DNA of 64,000 bases from CBDHDJ01 sp965261645 (GCA_965261645.1 CBDHDJ010000004.1:1488001-1552000), one strand, 5' to 3'; counted from the stretch's first letter, positions 9,437 through 18,789 are shown. Numbers and translations: made by a program. Notes: generated from the sequence alone by a model not told the origin.

Positions 9437-9594
9437 GATGGCCTCGTGAGTGGATTCGTGCCGGTCGCCGGAAAATTGCACGATCCAATGGGGGCGTCAA
9501 TCAACGGATCGAAAAGTCCGGCGCCCGAGGCCGTGGGGGCCGCCACCGGCGCGGCGCGGGGCTGGCAGGCCTGGCGCTCAGCAGGGCCGCGCTG

Positions 9595-10557
9595 TCAGGA
9601 CAGGTCGAACTTGCGGCGGACGTGGTAGTCGCGATCGGGCGACCACTCGGCGAGGGCGGCAGCCAGGCCGGTGTCCGGCTCATCGGGCAGCATCACTTTG
9701 AGGGTGGCGTATTGGTCGCCGCGCCCCCCGTTCTCGCCCTTGTCGACGCCCTTGTCCCGGAGCCGGAGCGAGGTTCCGGTGTTGCTTCCCTTGGGCAGAT
9801 TCAGCGTGACGGGGCCATCGATGGTGGGAACGCGAATCCTGGCGCCCAACACGGCTTCCTGCACGGTCACGGGAACTTCGATGTAGATATCGTCGTCGCG
9901 GAGGGTGAAATAGGGGTGCGGCTCGATCTGGACGTCGATCAACGCGTCACCTGGCTTGGCGCCGCCGAATCCGGGGTCGCCTTGGTGCTTGAGGCGGATG
10001 GTGCGGCCCTCCGTGATGCCCCGCGGGATGGCGACCTCCACGCTCCGGCTGTGGCGGAGCTCGAGCCTCCGCCGGCCGCCACAGGCGGCGGCGAGAAACG
10101 GCACCACAAGCGTGTAGGCCCGGTCGGCGCCGCGGGCCTGAAAGGTATTTGGCTGGCCTTTCTTGCGGTTGCCGAACAGTCCGGAAAACAGATCCTCAGC
10201 CGCTGCTGCGCCGAATGACAGGGGTTCGAAACGGCTGGCGGCGTGACCATCACGCCCGCTGCCGTTGCCGTTGATGGGGTGCCTTGGCCGGGGTGGGGCC
10301 TGCCGCCGGCTGCCCCGGCGCCGGGCGCGGCGTTTGAGGCCATCGGCGTCGATCTCGCCGCGGTCGTATTGCATCCGCGCATCCTTGTCGTTCAGCAGAT
10401 GGTAGGCGGCCGCCACCTCTTTGAAGCGCTCAGCGACCGTCGTCTTCCCGGGATGCAGGTCGGGATGAAGCTCCTTGGCGAGCTTGCGATAGGCGGCCTT
10501 GATGGCGGCCTGGTTAGCGGCCTTCGAAACGCCAAGAATTCTGTAAAGATCCTTCAT
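9595..10557 (-). CDS. DnaJ-like co-chaperone (CbpA type)
   Basis: Cytosolic J-domain protein expected to stimulate an Hsp70 ATPase and bind substrate. 320 residues from ATG 10557; an upstream ATG at 10590 would add an unconserved leader. The J domain occupies residues 1-70 (YRILGVSKAAN, then the HPD tripeptide in KELHPDLHPG). A Gly/Arg-rich linker follows at about 80-130, then the C-terminal beta-sandwich domains (DALIDVQIEPHPYF, VTLNLPKGSNTGTSLRLRDKG). There is no CxxCxGxG zinc finger, so it resembles CbpA rather than canonical DnaJ. First gene of the fabI-aroC run. Confidence 0.9.
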   Translation of the reverse strand: MKDLYRILGVSKAANQAAIKAAYRKLAKELHPDLHPGKTTVAERFKEVAAAYHLLNDKDARMQYDRGEIDADGLKRRARRRGSRRQAPPRPRHPINGNGSGRDGHAASRFEPLSFGAAAAEDLFSGLFGNRKKGQPNTFQARGADRAYTLVVPFLAAACGGRRRLELRHSRSVEVAIPRGITEGRTIRLKHQGDPGFGGAKPGDALIDVQIEPHPYFTLRDDDIYIEVPVTVQEAVLGARIRVPTIDGPVTLNLPKGSNTGTSLRLRDKGVDKGENGGRGDQYATLKVMLPDEPDTGLAAALAEWSPDRDYHVRRKFDLS

Positions 10558-10675
10558 AATCTGCCCGAATCCCCGCGACCGGCTGCCCAAGGCGGAGATC
10601 GTCCAAACGATTGTTTATATCCAGAAAGGTTAAGGGAGTCTTGATACGAGAGGGAAACCGGGCCCGGACGCGTGG

Positions 10676-12521
10676 TTAGTTCTCCTCTTCCCACGATTTG
10701 GCGAGAAGTCCGGCGGCCACAACCTGATCGGGCTCCATCACGAGCTTCAGGTTCTCCATGAATTGTCCCGCGTTCTCATGGCCCTGGTTCGCGGCCAAGG
10801 TCCACCAGATCAGGGCGCGAACGGGATCGCGCGGCACGCCCGACCCGTCGGCATCAAAGTCCGCCGACGAAGAATTGGGCGTAGAGGTTGCCGTCTTCGG
10901 CGAGCGGCTGCCAATTGGCGATCGCCGTTCGATAATCGCGCGCCCGATAGGCCATCAGTCCGGCATCGAGGATCGCGGAGACCGGGACAACGGGCACGCC
11001 GGCCGTCGATTCATAGCTTTCATGGGCAAGCGGAGCCGTATCGCCGACGACGGGCGGCGCTTCCTGGGTCACGCCCGCCTCGTCCCCGACCGGCGCAGCC
11101 GGCAGGGCAGCTAGCGTATTCTCGGCTTCCTCGACCGTCGCATCCACGACCGTCTCCGCCTCTTTGAGTGGCTCTGTCGCATCGTTTACGGCCTCACCCT
11201 CGGACGCGGGCGGCGCGCTCAACACGCCAGCGAGTTGCGTCTCGTCTTCGTCCGCCGCCGGGCCACCCGTCAGGGGTCGATCCCGCTAGCTTTGCACCAG
11301 GCCGCCGGTGCGGACTTCCAGGCCCGGCAAGATAGAGGGTTTCTTGACGGTGAACAGCGAGGCGAAGAAGCCCTTCTTCTCCTCCTCTTCCTCAGCGCTC
11401 TCGCTAGGCGCCGCCGCTTCGGGTTCTGCAGCCGTGAGCTCGGTGGGTCCGGTGGGCGCCACGACGGGCGTCGGTTCCTCTGTGATCGTCTCTTCGCCGG
11501 CATCCGTATCACCCGGCACGCTCGGCTCTGGGTCGATCTGGCTTGGCTCGGTTGCTGCCGTGGCCGCCGGCTCGGCAGCCGTTTCAGCCGGGAGTTCTGG
11601 GACGGCCGGCAACGCGTCGGCGGTTACGGCCTCAACCGGGGCGGCGGATATGGCCGGCGCGTCGGCCGGGGTTTCCTCAACCGAGGTGACCGTTTCCGCT
11701 GGCTCCCCAGTGGGCGGCGGGGCCGAGGGCGCTGTGGACTGGTCGGTCGCGGCGGCAGTTTCGGCCGCATCCTCTGCGCTCGCCGTTTCGCTCTCCTTCG
11801 CGGCTGTGGCGGCATCCGATTCGTTGGGCGTGGGTTCGGCTGATGCCACCTTGGTCGCGGCTCGACCCCGCTCGCGTTCAGCCAGGCGGCGGTCCGCCGC
11901 GCCGGTGATTTTCTGCGCCAGTTCGGGGGGCGTGTTGCGGGAGATAAGAAGGGCGAGCTTGCTCAGTGCCTTGGCGTGGCCGCCTTTCGATGCCAGATAG
12001 AACCATTTGACCGCTTCGGCGTCGTCGGCGTCGATGCCGAGGCCCGCCTCGTACATCAACCCTATATTGTATTGTGAAATGGGATGGCCCTGGGCGGCGG
12101 CCCGCTCGAACCAATGGAGCGCTTCCTCATAATCCTGCTCGACCCCCTGGCCGCGCAGATACATGTTGCCGAGATTAGCCTGCGCGCGCGTCAGGCCGAG
12201 TTCGGCCGCCCGGGTGTACCAATCCGCCGCCTTGGTGAAATCCTGCGCGACACCGAGGCCCATGCGGTAGAGATGGCCGAGGTTGCGCTGGGCGGCGGGA
12301 TCGTCGTCGTAGGCGAGCGGCAGCCAAACCTTGAAGGCGGCGACGTAGTCACCGGCCTCGTAGGCTTTCACGCCTTCTTTGAATTGAGACTTGGCTTCCT
12401 CGGCCGCCGCCGGGGTTGCGATGGCGAGCGCAACAGAACACAAAAGCACGCCCGCCCACGATGCCCAGCGGGCGATTCGTGCCTTCGTCCCTCTCCTCAT
12501 CACCGCCATCGAGCCCATCAT
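10676..12521 (-). pseudogene. Exported SEL1-repeat protein, interrupted by an amber codon and a frameshift
   Basis: The N-terminal part has a signal peptide (RIARWASWAGVLLCSVALA then ATPAAAEE) and at least three SEL1 repeats (AQRNLGHLYRMGLGVAQD, AQANLGNMYLRGQGVEQD, SQYNIGLMYEAGLGIDAD). A long Ala/Pro/Thr/Glu-rich linker follows. The frame meets TAG at 11286-11288 after GLVQS, but the same frame continues through a second acidic linker into another SEL1 unit (AYRARDYRTAIANWQPLAEDG). It then shifts near 10855-10859, and the repeat ends in another frame (DGSGVPRDPVRALIWWTLAA) at TAA 10676-10678. One damaged gene explains this best; two adjacent genes is the alternative. The start is uncertain (ATGs between 12500 and 12557). 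Confidence 0.68.
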
Positions 12522-12584
12522 CGCCCGGCTACCCCCGGTTGGCGTTGCAACACGCATTTGCGCTGCGAGCGCGATCCTCCTACG

Positions 12585-13061
12585 TCAGCCGCTGACGATT
12601 TGCCAGCTGCCGTCGGGTTGACGGCAGGCCGTCCCGTAGGCCTCCTCGGTCGAGCCCCCAACGGTCACCGTCTGACGGAACTCGCGGCAGTACCGACCAG
12701 CACTCGTCTGGTAGCTGGGCTGCGGTGTCACGGTCCCGTAATGACCCGAGTCCGGATTTTGCCACGTGCTCGTCGTGCCCGATGGAGCGTTTTCCAGAGA
12801 ATTCTGCGTGGTCTGCTGCATGGCGAGCCGGTCGGCGCGATCAAGCGACTTGCCGACCTCGTTGCCCAAATAGGCGCCAAGCAGCGTGCCGACCGCGGTT
12901 GCGGCGAGCTGACCCTTGCCCGAACCAAACTGCGCGCCGGCCACGGCGCCAGCGACACCACCGAGGATGGTGCCCACCTGTTGCTTGGGTCCGGCGTCCG
13001 TCGCACAGGCCGCCAGCATCAAGGCGACTACAGCGATGCCGGCCATTTTGAAAGCGTTCAT
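12585..13061 (-). CDS. Glycine-zipper outer-membrane lipoprotein, 17 kDa surface antigen type
   Basis: 158 residues. It has a lipoprotein signal with lipobox LAAC (AVVALMLAACATD), so the mature N-terminal Cys should be lipidated and outer-membrane bound. A glycine-zipper segment follows (VGTILGGVAGAVAGAQFGSG and TAVGTLLGAYLGNEVG), then a soluble C-terminal domain with two Cys (YCREFRQTV, YGTACRQPDG). This matches the rickettsial 17 kDa antigen / RT0821 family, which in many alphaproteobacteria sits beside pdxH as here. The function is structural or unknown. Confidence 0.88.
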   Translation of the reverse strand: MNAFKMAGIAVVALMLAACATDAGPKQQVGTILGGVAGAVAGAQFGSGKGQLAATAVGTLLGAYLGNEVGKSLDRADRLAMQQTTQNSLENAPSGTTSTWQNPDSGHYGTVTPQPSYQTSAGRYCREFRQTVTVGGSTEEAYGTACRQPDGSWQIVSG

Positions 13062-13434
13062 CGTCCGAAGCCTCTATAAATAGTTTGCGGCACCTACCAA
13101 TTAATCATTGGGGACTCCGATTCCCAACCGAAATTTTATCATAGCCGAATTCACGGCCGAAAGGAACCCGAAAACCCATTGATTTCAGGACTCTGGCCAA
13201 GACTCCTCACCACGCATTTGGATAATGCGGCAAGTTGTTCAATCCTGGGACTTATTCGTGAGCCGGGGGCGAGGGTAGAGCTGTGCTCCCGCAGAAACGG
13301 TGATTCGCCGGCAGGCCGCCCGCCGGTTGCCGCGCCTGGCGCGGCGGGACCGATTGGTCGACAGCTCCCCCCACCACGGCTAGAATGAAATCGTCAAGGA
13401 ACGCTATTTTTCAGCCACTTGCGGTTGAGAATTA
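13062..13434. other. Divergent intergenic region between the lipoprotein gene and pdxH
   Basis: About 370 bp, markedly more AT-rich near 13075-13150 than the genes beside it, so it probably holds the outward promoters of both genes. A small palindrome reading CCAAT-TAATC-ATTGG lies near 13096-13110. No coding frame is credible. Confidence 0.45.
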
Positions 13435-14025
13435 ATGTCGATTTCGGAACATCCCGATCCGCTCGCCACCTTCGACGAGTGGCTGCAGGAGGCCGCGTCA
13501 CAGGAGCCGAGCCTGCCCGACGCCGTGGCGCTCGCCACCGTGGACCCGAGAGGCATGCCCTCCGTTCGCATGGTGCTGCTCAAGGGCGCCGACGAAAGCG
13601 GCTTTGTGTTCTACACCAACTTGGAGAGCTCTAAGGCAGAGGATCTCAAGGCCAACCCTAGAGCGGCACTGTGCTTTCACTGGAAGAGTCTTGGCAAACA
13701 GGTGCGCGTGGAGGGCCGCGTGGAGCCGGTGAGCGATCAAGAGGCCGATGCGTACTTCGCGACGCGCCCGCGCGACGCGTGTATCGGGGCGTGGGCCTCG
13801 AAACAGTCGCGGCCGTTGCCCGACCGCGCGCAGCTCGAGCAGGATTTTGCCGATTATACGGCGAAGTTCGGCGAGGGCGAGGTCCCGCGGCCGGTCTTCT
13901 GGTCGGGCTACCGCGTTGTCCCGGAGCGTATCGAGTTCTGGCAATCGCGCCCGTCTCGCTTACATGACAGGTTGGTCTACACGCGTGCGCGCCGGAATTG
14001 GTCGTGCGAACGGCTCTATCCGTGA
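13435..14025 (+). CDS. pdxH: Pyridoxamine/pyridoxine 5'-phosphate oxidase
   Basis: FMN-dependent oxidase that makes pyridoxal 5'-phosphate in the B6 salvage and synthesis pathway. 196 residues, the usual alphaproteobacterial length. Motifs are DPRGMPSVRMVLLKG (FMN phosphate contact), FVFYTNLESSKAEDL, ALCFHWKSLGKQVRVEG, ASKQSRPL and the C-terminal RLHDRLVYTR with final WSCERLYP. Divergent from the surface-antigen gene. The cation-efflux gene starts 24 bp downstream and may be cotranscribed. Confidence 0.97.
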   Translation: MSISEHPDPLATFDEWLQEAASQEPSLPDAVALATVDPRGMPSVRMVLLKGADESGFVFYTNLESSKAEDLKANPRAALCFHWKSLGKQVRVEGRVEPVSDQEADAYFATRPRDACIGAWASKQSRPLPDRAQLEQDFADYTAKFGEGEVPRPVFWSGYRVVPERIEFWQSRPSRLHDRLVYTRARRNWSCERLYP

Positions 14026-14048
14026 GCGTGGCGGGGCCGCGCGATCCC

Positions 14049-14993
14049 ATGGTTGAGAGCGAACAGACCGCCGAGCATCCGATTGGCGCCGGATTGGCCG
14101 AAGGGCAAGCGGAATCTCTGCTCCGGCGGGCGACTTACGCCTCGGTCGGACTCGCCATTCTGCTCGCCCTGGTGAAGCTGGCTGCGTGGCTGCTGACCGG
14201 CTCCGTGGCCATGTTGGCCTCGTTCGTCGATTCGGTGCTCGATGTCGTGGCGTCGGGCGTGAATTTGGTCGCGGTGCGCCATGCCCTGCGCCCGGCCGAC
14301 CGCCAGCACCGCTTCGGCCACGGCAAGGCGGAACCCTTGGCCGGCCTCATCCAGGCTCTCGTCGTCGGCGCATCCGTCGTTTTTCTTCTGTCCGAGGCGG
14401 GCGAGCGCCTCATCCATCCGGCGCCGGTGGAGCACGGTGCGGCCGGGATCGCCATCATGCTCTTCGCCATGGCCGCGACCTTCGCGTTGATCCTGTTCCA
14501 GCGCCATGTCGTGCGCAAGACGGGTTCGATCGCGATCGCTGCGGATTCGCTCCATTTCCGGGCCGATCTCGTGGTCAACCTCAGCGTTATCGTCGCGCTG
14601 GTTCTGTCGACCTCTCTCGGCCTCGACTACCTCGACCCGTTGTTCGCCATCGGGATCGCCGCCTATGTCCTCTACAGCGTGTGGAGCCTCATTCGTTCCT
14701 CGTTCGACATGTTGATGGACCGGGAATTCCCCGACGAGGTGCGGGCGCGCATTCGCGAGATCGCCATGAGTCACCCCGACGTGCTCGACATGCACGACAT
14801 GCGCACCCGTTCGGCAGGGGTGAACTCGTTCATTCAGCTTCACATCGAGCTCAAAGGCGATATCTCGCTCAAGCGCGCCCATGTGATCGCCGACGAGGTC
14901 GAGGACGAAATCAGGGAAGCCTTCCCCAACACCGACATCATCATCCATCAGGATCCCGAAGGAATCGTCGAAAAGCGGGCGGTGTTTCAGTAG
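14049..14993 (+). CDS. Cation diffusion facilitator family metal efflux protein
   Basis: Inner-membrane proton-coupled exporter of divalent cations (Zn, Fe, Cd or Mn) with about six membrane helices and a cytosolic C-terminal domain. 314 residues from ATG 14049; a GTG at 13998 overlapping pdxH is possible. Metal-site residues fit the family: helix 2 SFVDSVLDVVASGVN (D-x3-D) and helix 5 ADSLHFRADLVVN (H-x3-D). The C-terminal domain contains HPDVLDMHDMRTR and FIQLHIELKGD. The FieF-like subtype is an inference from these motifs. Confidence 0.93.
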   Translation: MVESEQTAEHPIGAGLAEGQAESLLRRATYASVGLAILLALVKLAAWLLTGSVAMLASFVDSVLDVVASGVNLVAVRHALRPADRQHRFGHGKAEPLAGLIQALVVGASVVFLLSEAGERLIHPAPVEHGAAGIAIMLFAMAATFALILFQRHVVRKTGSIAIAADSLHFRADLVVNLSVIVALVLSTSLGLDYLDPLFAIGIAAYVLYSVWSLIRSSFDMLMDREFPDEVRARIREIAMSHPDVLDMHDMRTRSAGVNSFIQLHIELKGDISLKRAHVIADEVEDEIREAFPNTDIIIHQDPEGIVEKRAVFQ

Positions 14994-15049
14994 GCGACTC
15001 GCATGCGCCTCGCATTGCGCCTTGCCCGGTGGCGCAGCGGCCGGCGCTT

Positions 15050-15216
15050 GGCTTCTGCAAGTAGCCGGTGAGGCGGGTGCCGGGACGCTGGTCGTGGACG
15101 CCGATACCCGTAGCCGACTCGACACCCACATCTTCACAGTCGGCTAATATGTCTCGATCACCGAGGAGGATGGTGACATGCTGACTTTCCGGGTGGTGGG
15201 GATCGACGAGACCTGA
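15050..15216 (+). pseudogene. Decayed remnant of an unidentified gene's 3' end
   Basis: One frame reads AGAGTLVVDADTRSRLDTH, then a TAA stop, then YVSITEEDGDMLTFRVVG and stops at TGA 15214-15216. It has the look of a beta-rich C-terminal tail such as those of some metallophosphoesterases, but this is a weak resemblance. No start or upstream domain is present, so it can only be a fragment. It may also have no coding history. Confidence 0.35.
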
Positions 15217-15229
15217 AAGGGGCAAGGCT

Positions 15230-15967
15230 GTGAGCGACGATCGCAAGAGCCTGGTGCTGACCGGCGCGAGCCGCGGCATCGGCCATGCCACGGTCAAGCG
15301 CTTCAACGCCGCGGGCTGGCGCGTCATCACGTGCTCGCGCCAGGCTTTCTCGGAGGATTGCCCGTGGGAGGCCGGGCCCGAAGATCACGTCGTGATCGAT
15401 CTCGCAGATCACGCCGGAACCGAGGCCGGCATCGAAACGTTGCGCGAGCGCCTCAACGGCAGCCCGCTGCATGCCCTGGTCAACAACGCCGGCATCTCGC
15501 CCAAGGGCGCCAACGGCCAGCGCTTCGGCGTGCTCGACGGCGGCATGGACCTGTGGCACAGCGTCTTCGAAGTCAACTTGTTCGCACCGGTCATCCTCGC
15601 CCGCGGCCTGATCGAGGAGCTCAAGCAAGGCAAGGGCTCGATCGTCAACGTCACCTCGATCGTCGGCGGGCGCGTCCATCCCTTTGCCGGCACCGCCTAT
15701 GCCGCGTCCAAGGCGGCGCTGGCCGCGCTCACCCGCGAGATGGCGGCCGATCTCGGGCCGCTCGGCATCCGCGTCAACGCGATCGCGCCGGGCGAGATCG
15801 AAACGGCGATGATCGGGCCCGAATACCAGGCGCTCGCCGAGCAGATTCCGCTGCGCCGTCTCGGCACGCCGGAAGAGGTCGCCAAGACGATCTATTTCCT
15901 GTGCTCGGACCAAGCGTCCTATATCAACGGCGCCGAGATCCACATCAACGGCGGACAACACGTGTAG
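15230..15967 (+). CDS. SDR-family oxidoreductase
   Basis: Classical short-chain dehydrogenase/reductase of 245 residues from GTG 15230, preceded by GGGGCAAGG. NAD(P)-binding motif TGASRGIGHA, structural NNAG (LVNNAGISPKG), catalytic Ser in VTSIVGG and Tyr-x3-Lys in AYAASKAAL. It ends with the usual SYINGAEIHINGGQHV. The substrate is unknown; the nearest neighbours (aminotransferase, acyl-CoA ligase) do not settle it. A 1.1-kb inverted-repeat element begins 12 bp after the stop. Confidence 0.9.
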   Translation: MSDDRKSLVLTGASRGIGHATVKRFNAAGWRVITCSRQAFSEDCPWEAGPEDHVVIDLADHAGTEAGIETLRERLNGSPLHALVNNAGISPKGANGQRFGVLDGGMDLWHSVFEVNLFAPVILARGLIEELKQGKGSIVNVTSIVGGRVHPFAGTAYAASKAALAALTREMAADLGPLGIRVNAIAPGEIETAMIGPEYQALAEQIPLRRLGTPEEVAKTIYFLCSDQASYINGAEIHINGGQHV

Positions 15968-16047
15968 GGGCAAAAAAGCCGCATTATGTAGCAAACGCAC
16001 CTACTGCCCCCTTAATGTAGGGTGCGAATAGGGGCTATCCTTTCGGC

Positions 16048-16191
16048 ATGGCGGAGCGTCATGTCGTGACCGCGCTGATCGACAAGCGCGCAGAGTTGGC
16101 AGGCCGAATCGAGGGCGGCTTTTCTGGGGTAATCTTTATCCAATATCTATCCGCTATCGGCGTGCAGGTCTTGCACTTGGAGGATTGTTAG
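16048..16191 (+). pseudogene. Short conserved-hypothetical N-terminal fragment inside the element
   Basis: 47-codon frame beginning MAERHVVTALIDKRAELAGR and ending at TAG 16189-16191. The first 22 or so residues resemble the start of small hypothetical proteins that go on into a coiled-coil-like stretch and often occur beside mobile elements (recollection, not checked). After about residue 23 the sequence no longer looks like that family, so the rest has been replaced or deleted. Confidence 0.4.
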
Positions 16192-17045
16192 TCCTCGTCA
16201 TAGTTCTCACTCCGGGATCATATGCCCAGCAGAACGCTCAGAAACCGCACGCCGTGGTCGATGAAGGCCAAGAGCGAGTCGTAGAACCCCCAATTCCAAA
16301 GGATAGCGGCGGCGAGGGAGTCAACGATCAGCAGGGCGCAACCGCTAGCCCACCTGCCCCTACTGAAGAAGTAGGCTCCGAACCGCCCTGCGATCCTCGC
16401 TGCCAAGCAGCCGAGAACCGTGAAAAAGCCGATCTTGTAGCGCAACAAACCATTGCCGCCTCCGCCAAGGAACTGTTGGGCCTTACCCAATGGTAGATTT
16501 ATGTTGGTGGCGCGGGCATCACTCTCTTGATCGTGACGCTCATTCTTTCGGCTCGTGCCACGAATGCCGCTGTTGTGGCCAACAAAATCGCGAGAGAGTC
16601 CGCCGAGCAACAATTGCGGGCGTACGTTTCTTTGGACAACAAGAGTTTCCGCATTAGCGGTGAGGCACGGATCTCTGGACCTGTTGTGCGTGCATCCGTA
16701 ATCAACACGGGCCAAACCCCCGCATATGATCTGCAGCATTGGATGGGGATTGGATTCTACGAGGTCCCCCTGGCGCGCGCCCTCGACGAGGGGACATTCA
16801 CCGGGCTGATGACGCTTGGTCCCGGTGGATCGACCGATATCGAAATCACCAAAAAGGACCCGCCTACTCCCGAGCAAGTTGCCGCTTTGCACGCCGGCAA
16901 GGGGGATTTCCACGTCTGGGGGCGCATAGAATACCGGGATGCTTTCGGTAAGTCTCAATTCGTAAACTTTAAATTTGTTGCCGCTGGCGTGCATGAGGAA
17001 GGCGGAAGCTTCCAGCGGCTGCCAGATGGCAATGATGCAAGCTAG
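16185..17045 (+). pseudogene. Membrane-anchored hypothetical protein with an in-frame amber codon
   Basis: The frame starts around TTG 16185 in a signal-like segment (LVLVIVLTPGSYAQQ; the hydrophobic stretch extends upstream without a start). A Pro/Glu-rich spacer with two Cys (PPCDPRCQAAENRE) follows, then the frame meets TAG at 16494-16496 after LGLTQW. The same frame then continues into a transmembrane helix (GAGITLLIVTLILSARATNA), an amphipathic helix (VANKIARESAEQQLRAYV) and a soluble domain ending at TAG 17043-17045. Other alphaproteobacterial hypotheticals share this helix-to-RAYV layout, so the amber probably replaced a sense codon such as CAG. Function unknown. It is the element's main cargo. 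Confidence 0.55.
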
Positions 17046-17050
17046 AGCCA

Positions 17051-17084
17051 CACCTACGGGCACGGCACGACATGCCCGTAGGTG
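17051..17084. terminator. Perfect 12-bp stem-loop after the cargo gene
   Basis: CACCTACGGGCA at 17051-17062 pairs with TGCCCGTAGGTG at 17073-17084 around a 10-base loop. It lies 5 bp after the cargo gene's stop and overlaps the element's right inverted repeat. No T-run follows on the plus strand, so it may be a structural feature of the element end rather than a terminator. Confidence 0.5.
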
Positions 17085-17103
17085 CGGTTGCTACATAATG
17101 CCG

Positions 17104-17130
17104 AAAAAAAGCGGGGCCGAAGCCCCGCTT
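17104..17130 (-). terminator. Intrinsic terminator of the aminotransferase gene
   Basis: Read on the minus strand: stem AAGCGGGGC, loop TTCG, stem GCCCCGCTT, followed by TTTTTTT. It lies 30 bp downstream of the aminotransferase stop. The T-run coincides with the flank of the inverted-repeat element, which suggests the element inserted into the terminator tract. Confidence 0.85.
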
Positions 17131-17159
17131 GATCCGCAAATTTAGTCCGGTAATCGGCG

Positions 17160-18551
17160 TTACGCCGCCGCGCGGAGCGCGTTGGATGACACCCACTCCT
17201 CGGTGTCGTTGAACGCCTTTTCCATGCGGTCGAAGAGATCGTTGATCTCGTCCTCGGTGATGATTAGCGGCGGGCAAAAGCCCATGACGTGCGGCATCGC
17301 CCGTGTCATCACGCCGTACTCGTTGGCCCGTTTGAGGCAGTACTGGGTCACGGCGTGGGTCGCTTCGAACTGGCGCTTGGTCTCCTTCTCGGCGACGAAC
17401 TCGATGGCGCCAATGAGGCCGACGCCGCGCACCTCGCCGACCAGCGGATGATCGGCAAAGGCGTGGAGCCGCTTCTGGAAGGTGGGCATGACGCGCCGGA
17501 CATGGCCGAGGAGGTCGCGTTCCTCATAGAGCTCGAGGGTACGGAGCGCGACCGCTGAGGGCACGGGATGACCGGAATAGGTGAAGCCGTGGGCGAACAG
17601 GCCAACTTCGTTGCTCTGCTCGGCCATGGCATCGAAGATCTCCTCGTTCACCATCACCGCCGAGATCGGCAAGTAGGCCGACGACAGCGCTTTCGCCAGG
17701 GTCATGGCGGCGGGCTTGAGGTCGTAGGTCTCGGTGGCGAACATGTTGCCGGTGCGGCCAAAGCCGGTGATCACCTCGTCGGCGAGGAACATCACGTCGT
17801 ACTTGTCCAGCACCGCCTGGACCTTCTCGAAATAGCCCTTGGGCGGCGGCACGACGCCACCGGCGCCCATCACCGGCTCGGCGATGAAGGCGGCGACCGT
17901 CTCCGGGTCCTGATCGACGATCAGCTTCTCGAGTTCATCGGCCATGCGCTGCGAGAATTCCTCTTCCGTCTCCCCCGGCTCGCCGTTGCGGTAGTAGTGC
18001 GGGAATTCGGTATGGAGGATGTTGGGAATCGGCAGATCGAACGCCTGGTGGTTGGCCGGGATGCCGGTGAGGGACCCGGCGCCGATGGTGATGCCGTGAT
18101 AGGCCATCCGGCGCGAGATGATCTTCTTGCGTTTGTGCCGGCCGGTCGCATTGTTGATGTACCAGATCATCTTGATCAGCGTGTCGTTCGCCTCGGAGCC
18201 CGAATTGGCGAAGAACACCTTCGACATGGGCACCGGCGCCATCTCGATGAGCTTCTCGGCCAGCCCGATGCCGGGCAGCATCGATTTCGCGAAGAAGTTG
18301 TGATAGGTCGGCAGATCGCGCATCTGCTTGATCGCCGCCTCGATCAGCTCCTCTTCGCCGAAGCCCAAGGACGTGCACCACAGGCCGGCGAGCGCCTCGA
18401 TATACTCCTTGCCGTCCTCGTCGTAGACGTAGATCCCCTTGCCCTTGGTCATGATGACCGGGCCGTCTTTCTGGTGTTTCACAAGATTGGTGTAGGGGTG
18501 GATGTAGTTCGCGATGTCGCGCGCTGCATCGGAATTCGGTCGGACCGTCAT
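17160..18551 (-). CDS. Class III PLP-dependent aminotransferase (omega-amino acid type)
   Basis: 463 residues from ATG 18551, which has GGAGG at a usable distance; the ATG at 18557 touches the ribosome site. Class III motifs are ALAGLWCTSLGFG, VFFANSGSEANDT, the PLP-stacking DEVITGFGRTGN and the Schiff-base Lys in TLAKALSSAY. Relatives transfer amino groups from beta-alanine, GABA, taurine or aromatic amines to pyruvate or glutamate; the exact substrate cannot be told. Transcribed divergently from the acyl-CoA ligase and closed by an intrinsic terminator. Confidence 0.92.
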   Translation of the reverse strand: MTVRPNSDAARDIANYIHPYTNLVKHQKDGPVIMTKGKGIYVYDEDGKEYIEALAGLWCTSLGFGEEELIEAAIKQMRDLPTYHNFFAKSMLPGIGLAEKLIEMAPVPMSKVFFANSGSEANDTLIKMIWYINNATGRHKRKKIISRRMAYHGITIGAGSLTGIPANHQAFDLPIPNILHTEFPHYYRNGEPGETEEEFSQRMADELEKLIVDQDPETVAAFIAEPVMGAGGVVPPPKGYFEKVQAVLDKYDVMFLADEVITGFGRTGNMFATETYDLKPAAMTLAKALSSAYLPISAVMVNEEIFDAMAEQSNEVGLFAHGFTYSGHPVPSAVALRTLELYEERDLLGHVRRVMPTFQKRLHAFADHPLVGEVRGVGLIGAIEFVAEKETKRQFEATHAVTQYCLKRANEYGVMTRAMPHVMGFCPPLIITEDEINDLFDRMEKAFNDTEEWVSSNALRAAA

Positions 18552-18789
18552 GGGCATCCTCCGGGATTGCTCTTGTTCGCCTTCGTGCGCCGGCGGAAAA
18601 CCCCTATGGTTCCGCGACGATAGCGCCCGCCGGAACGGCCACAGACTACACGCTGCGCCGGGGGTTGGAAAGACGGCTTTCGCCGTGACGCGACCGGGCG
18701 AGGCGGGCCGGATGTGCGCCCCTCCCTTTACGGCGCCCAGTCGCGCGCCTAAAATTCACCGCGAAACATGTGGCGGCGGGAGGGGCAGC

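Larger units (their letters stand above)
15979..17103. mobile_element. Non-autonomous inverted-repeat element, 1125 bp, no transposase
   Basis: The two ends are a 26-bp inverted repeat (15979-16004 and 17078-17103) matching at 24 of 26 positions, with core GCATTATGTAGCAA at the outer part and CGCACCTAC at the inner part. The flanking octamers CAAAAAAG (15971-15978) and AAAAAAAG (17104-17111) agree at 7 of 8 positions, which suggests an 8-bp target duplication in an A-run. The interior is less GC-rich than the neighbours and holds a short gene fragment and a damaged membrane-protein gene, but no recombinase. I cannot name the family; IS1595-type elements also make 8-bp duplications. Confidence 0.7.

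Noticed and set aside
7517..9628. A plus-strand open frame of about 700 codons across aroC and fabI
   Set aside because: It is the antisense shadow of two unmistakable minus-strand genes and crosses their intergenic gap.
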